Assembly: GCF_022761035.1 (NCBI RefSeq)
Contig: NZ_JAKWJP010000001.1
Location: forward strand, 310,001 to 374,000
DNA from: Microbacterium sp. SS28
Lineage (GTDB): Bacteria; Actinomycetota; Actinomycetes; Actinomycetales; Microbacteriaceae
Direction: 5' to 3'
DNA: 64,000 bases
The notes under the pieces are model-generated. The model was given only the letters and a program-made list of their open reading frames with translations, was not told the origin of the DNA and searched no databases. The translations under genes were made by a program, and so were the position numbers. Within the stretch, counting starts at the first letter, position 1. Every line of letters starts with the position of its first letter. This document shows positions 62,896 through 64,000 of this stretch, one piece after another.

Positions 62896-63747
62896 ATGGA
62901 CGTGAACACTCTGTATAAGGACATGATGTTCTCCGTCCTACGACTCGTGACCTCCGACGAGTATGGAGATGGCGCCACAGGCACCGGACTTCTCGTCGAC
63001 TTGGAATCGACGCCAGGAATGAGCTCGCCTGTTCTTCTCACGAATAGGCATGTCGTCGAGCGTGCTGCAGAGATCTCACTGCATTTGCCCACCAGTGATG
63101 GACCCGCCGCTGTTGCCCTTGGGGAAACCGTCCAGATCAGGATGGTGCTGGAAGAAGAGAGATTCTTTTCACCACGGGATCGCCATGTCGACCTCGCGGT
63201 CATGCCGTTTGGCGCAGTCTTGCAGGCCCTCAAGGATCTGCCGACGCCGCCTTTCGTTAGGTTTCTGCCGGTGTCAGAGTTCCCGTCGAGCAAGCAGTAT
63301 GACGCGCTCGACGCACTAGAAGACGTCTTCTTCATAGGCTTCCCGGATGGTCGTTGGGACGACACCAACAAGACGCCGATCATGCGAAAGGGAACCACCG
63401 CGACCCCAGCTACGCTCTTCTTCGATGGTCGACCACAATTCTTGATCGACGCGAGCGTGTTCCCGGGCAACAGTGGCAGCCCTGTTTTTGTGATGCGGAC
63501 GACAAACTACATATCGGGAACAAGGTTGATGTCCGAGCAGATCGCGATGTTCGTGGGAGTCATCACGGGGTCCCTGCATCAGCGTCACGACGTGACCGTA
63601 TTCGACACGACGTCTGAGATTACGGAACAGCTTGATCTCGGCCTAGTTGTCAACGTCGGCGCCGTGAGAGCCACGCTGGATGAGTACTGCGAGTATGCGA
63701 ACGTGCCGAAGCCGAGGTATCGCACGTCTGCTCTCGGTCTCGCGTGA
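62896..63747 (+). CDS. Trypsin-like serine protease
   Basis: 283 aa from ATG 62896. S1C/HtrA-type triad: His (LLTNRHVVE, near residue 52), Asp (RHVDLAVMPF, near 97) and Ser (PGNSGSPVF, near 195). No signal peptide or membrane helix is visible, so it is cytosolic, unlike the FHA-protease at 46150. Cytosolic trypsin-like proteases in islands are often effectors in conflict systems. A small GTGA-coupled ORF follows, apparently frameshifted. Confidence 0.8.
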   Translation: MDVNTLYKDMMFSVLRLVTSDEYGDGATGTGLLVDLESTPGMSSPVLLTNRHVVERAAEISLHLPTSDGPAAVALGETVQIRMVLEEERFFSPRDRHVDLAVMPFGAVLQALKDLPTPPFVRFLPVSEFPSSKQYDALDALEDVFFIGFPDGRWDDTNKTPIMRKGTTATPATLFFDGRPQFLIDASVFPGNSGSPVFVMRTTNYISGTRLMSEQIAMFVGVITGSLHQRHDVTVFDTTSEITEQLDLGLVVNVGAVRATLDEYCEYANVPKPRYRTSALGLA

Positions 63748-63967
63748 CTGTCGAAACTGCCTACGACGAACTCTGACTCCGCTCTATGCATGCGCGTCCG
63801 TCGACGGAGGCGTCGCGTCAGCGATTGCCGCGATAAGACAAGCCTTCGACGTCGACGTGATTCTGGCGGATGCGATCCTAAGTATGCAGGTGCGGCGTTC
63901 CACACCCGAGGCGATCCTGCGGCTGCAGGTGGAGTTATCCGACGTCGAAGCAATCCTCTCTTCGTAG
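63744..63967 (+). pseudogene. Frameshifted small gene coupled to the trypsin-like protease
   Basis: GTG 63744 overlaps the protease stop (GTGA). The frame reads about 10 codons (VTVETAYDEL) then TGA. In another frame, homogenous protein-like sequence continues (TPLYACASVDGGVASAIAAI to ELSDVEAILSS, ending 63967). Loss of one CT in CTCT at about 63771 would join the two into a 73-aa protein. Either a natural 2-bp duplication or a sequencing error. No family recognised. Confidence 0.4.
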
Positions 63968-63984
63968 CGAACGCGATCCACATA

Positions 63985-63997
63985 CGCGCATTGCGCG
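63985..63997. repeat. 13-bp near-palindrome, copy F
   Basis: CGCGCATTGCGCG, the reverse complement of copy C, at the window edge. Confidence 0.55.
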
Positions 63998-64000
63998 AAA

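Overview
The window is high-GC actinobacterial DNA, most probably from the family Microbacteriaceae (Microbacterium-like). The evidence is the strong G/C third-position bias, an Lsr2 nucleoid protein, a galU / rimJ-like / SepX(GlpR)-like block beside tRNA-Ala, DUF7882-type small proteins, and many genes whose -10 hexamer (TAnnnT) lies only 6-7 nt before the start codon, as expected for leaderless actinobacterial mRNAs. No species call is made.

Bases 1 to about 35,500 look like chromosomal core with some variable surface genes. In order: a secreted metallophosphoesterase, a SAM methyltransferase, a Leu/Val-type amino-acid dehydrogenase, an acyl-CoA ligase, an EmrB/QacA-type MFS pump, tRNA-Ala(CGC), a SepX/GlpR-like membrane protein, a RimJ-like acetyltransferase, galU, 5-formyl-THF cyclo-ligase, an FmdB-type zinc ribbon, MscL, a huge degenerate SF1 helicase-like protein with a small downstream partner, an Ogt-like protein lacking the acceptor cysteine, an acetate/propionate block (DUF485-actP, prpE and a divergent LuxR-type regulator), lsr2, a large secreted subtilase, two copies of a DUF7882/AraC module, a flavin monooxygenase-like enzyme, a DUF1653 protein, and a ThrE-type exporter behind a coupled 27-codon ORF. 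It ends with two repetitive exported proteins facing each other. One is a sortase-type surface protein with 84-residue repeats and a hairpin-rich leader. The other is a secreted protein built from four different tetra- and pentapeptide repeat arrays.

From about 35,517 onward the character changes: lower GC, many orphan genes, an IS element and broken genes. A 3'-terminal tRNA fragment (35,517-35,539), three copies of a 9-bp direct repeat next to it, and an excisionase-like gene mark this as the left end of an integrated element. Its other end and integrase lie outside the window. The island holds a DUF4913-like protein, a J-domain gene with a frameshift, a NYN/LOTUS-type RNase candidate, an EcsC-like protein, a coupled two-gene unit (500-aa orphan plus 898-aa PLD-fold protein), a DUF4241 protein, a Ser/Thr kinase with an FHA/trypsin membrane protease, a truncated uracil-DNA-glycosylase-like gene, a zinc-ribbon / PD-(D/E)xK-like protein, a GIY-YIG nuclease, several membrane orphans, an intact IS481-family element, a DUF6412/YidC2 pair, and a trypsin-like protease followed by a frameshifted coupled ORF. 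Nucleases, proteases, a kinase and membrane proteins together resemble a defence or conflict island, but no described defence system was recognised as complete.

A 13-bp near-palindrome (consensus C[GC][GC]GCARTGCGCG) recurs six times between gene modules of the island. It is the most unexpected cross-cutting signal. It could be a shared operator or a recombination site.
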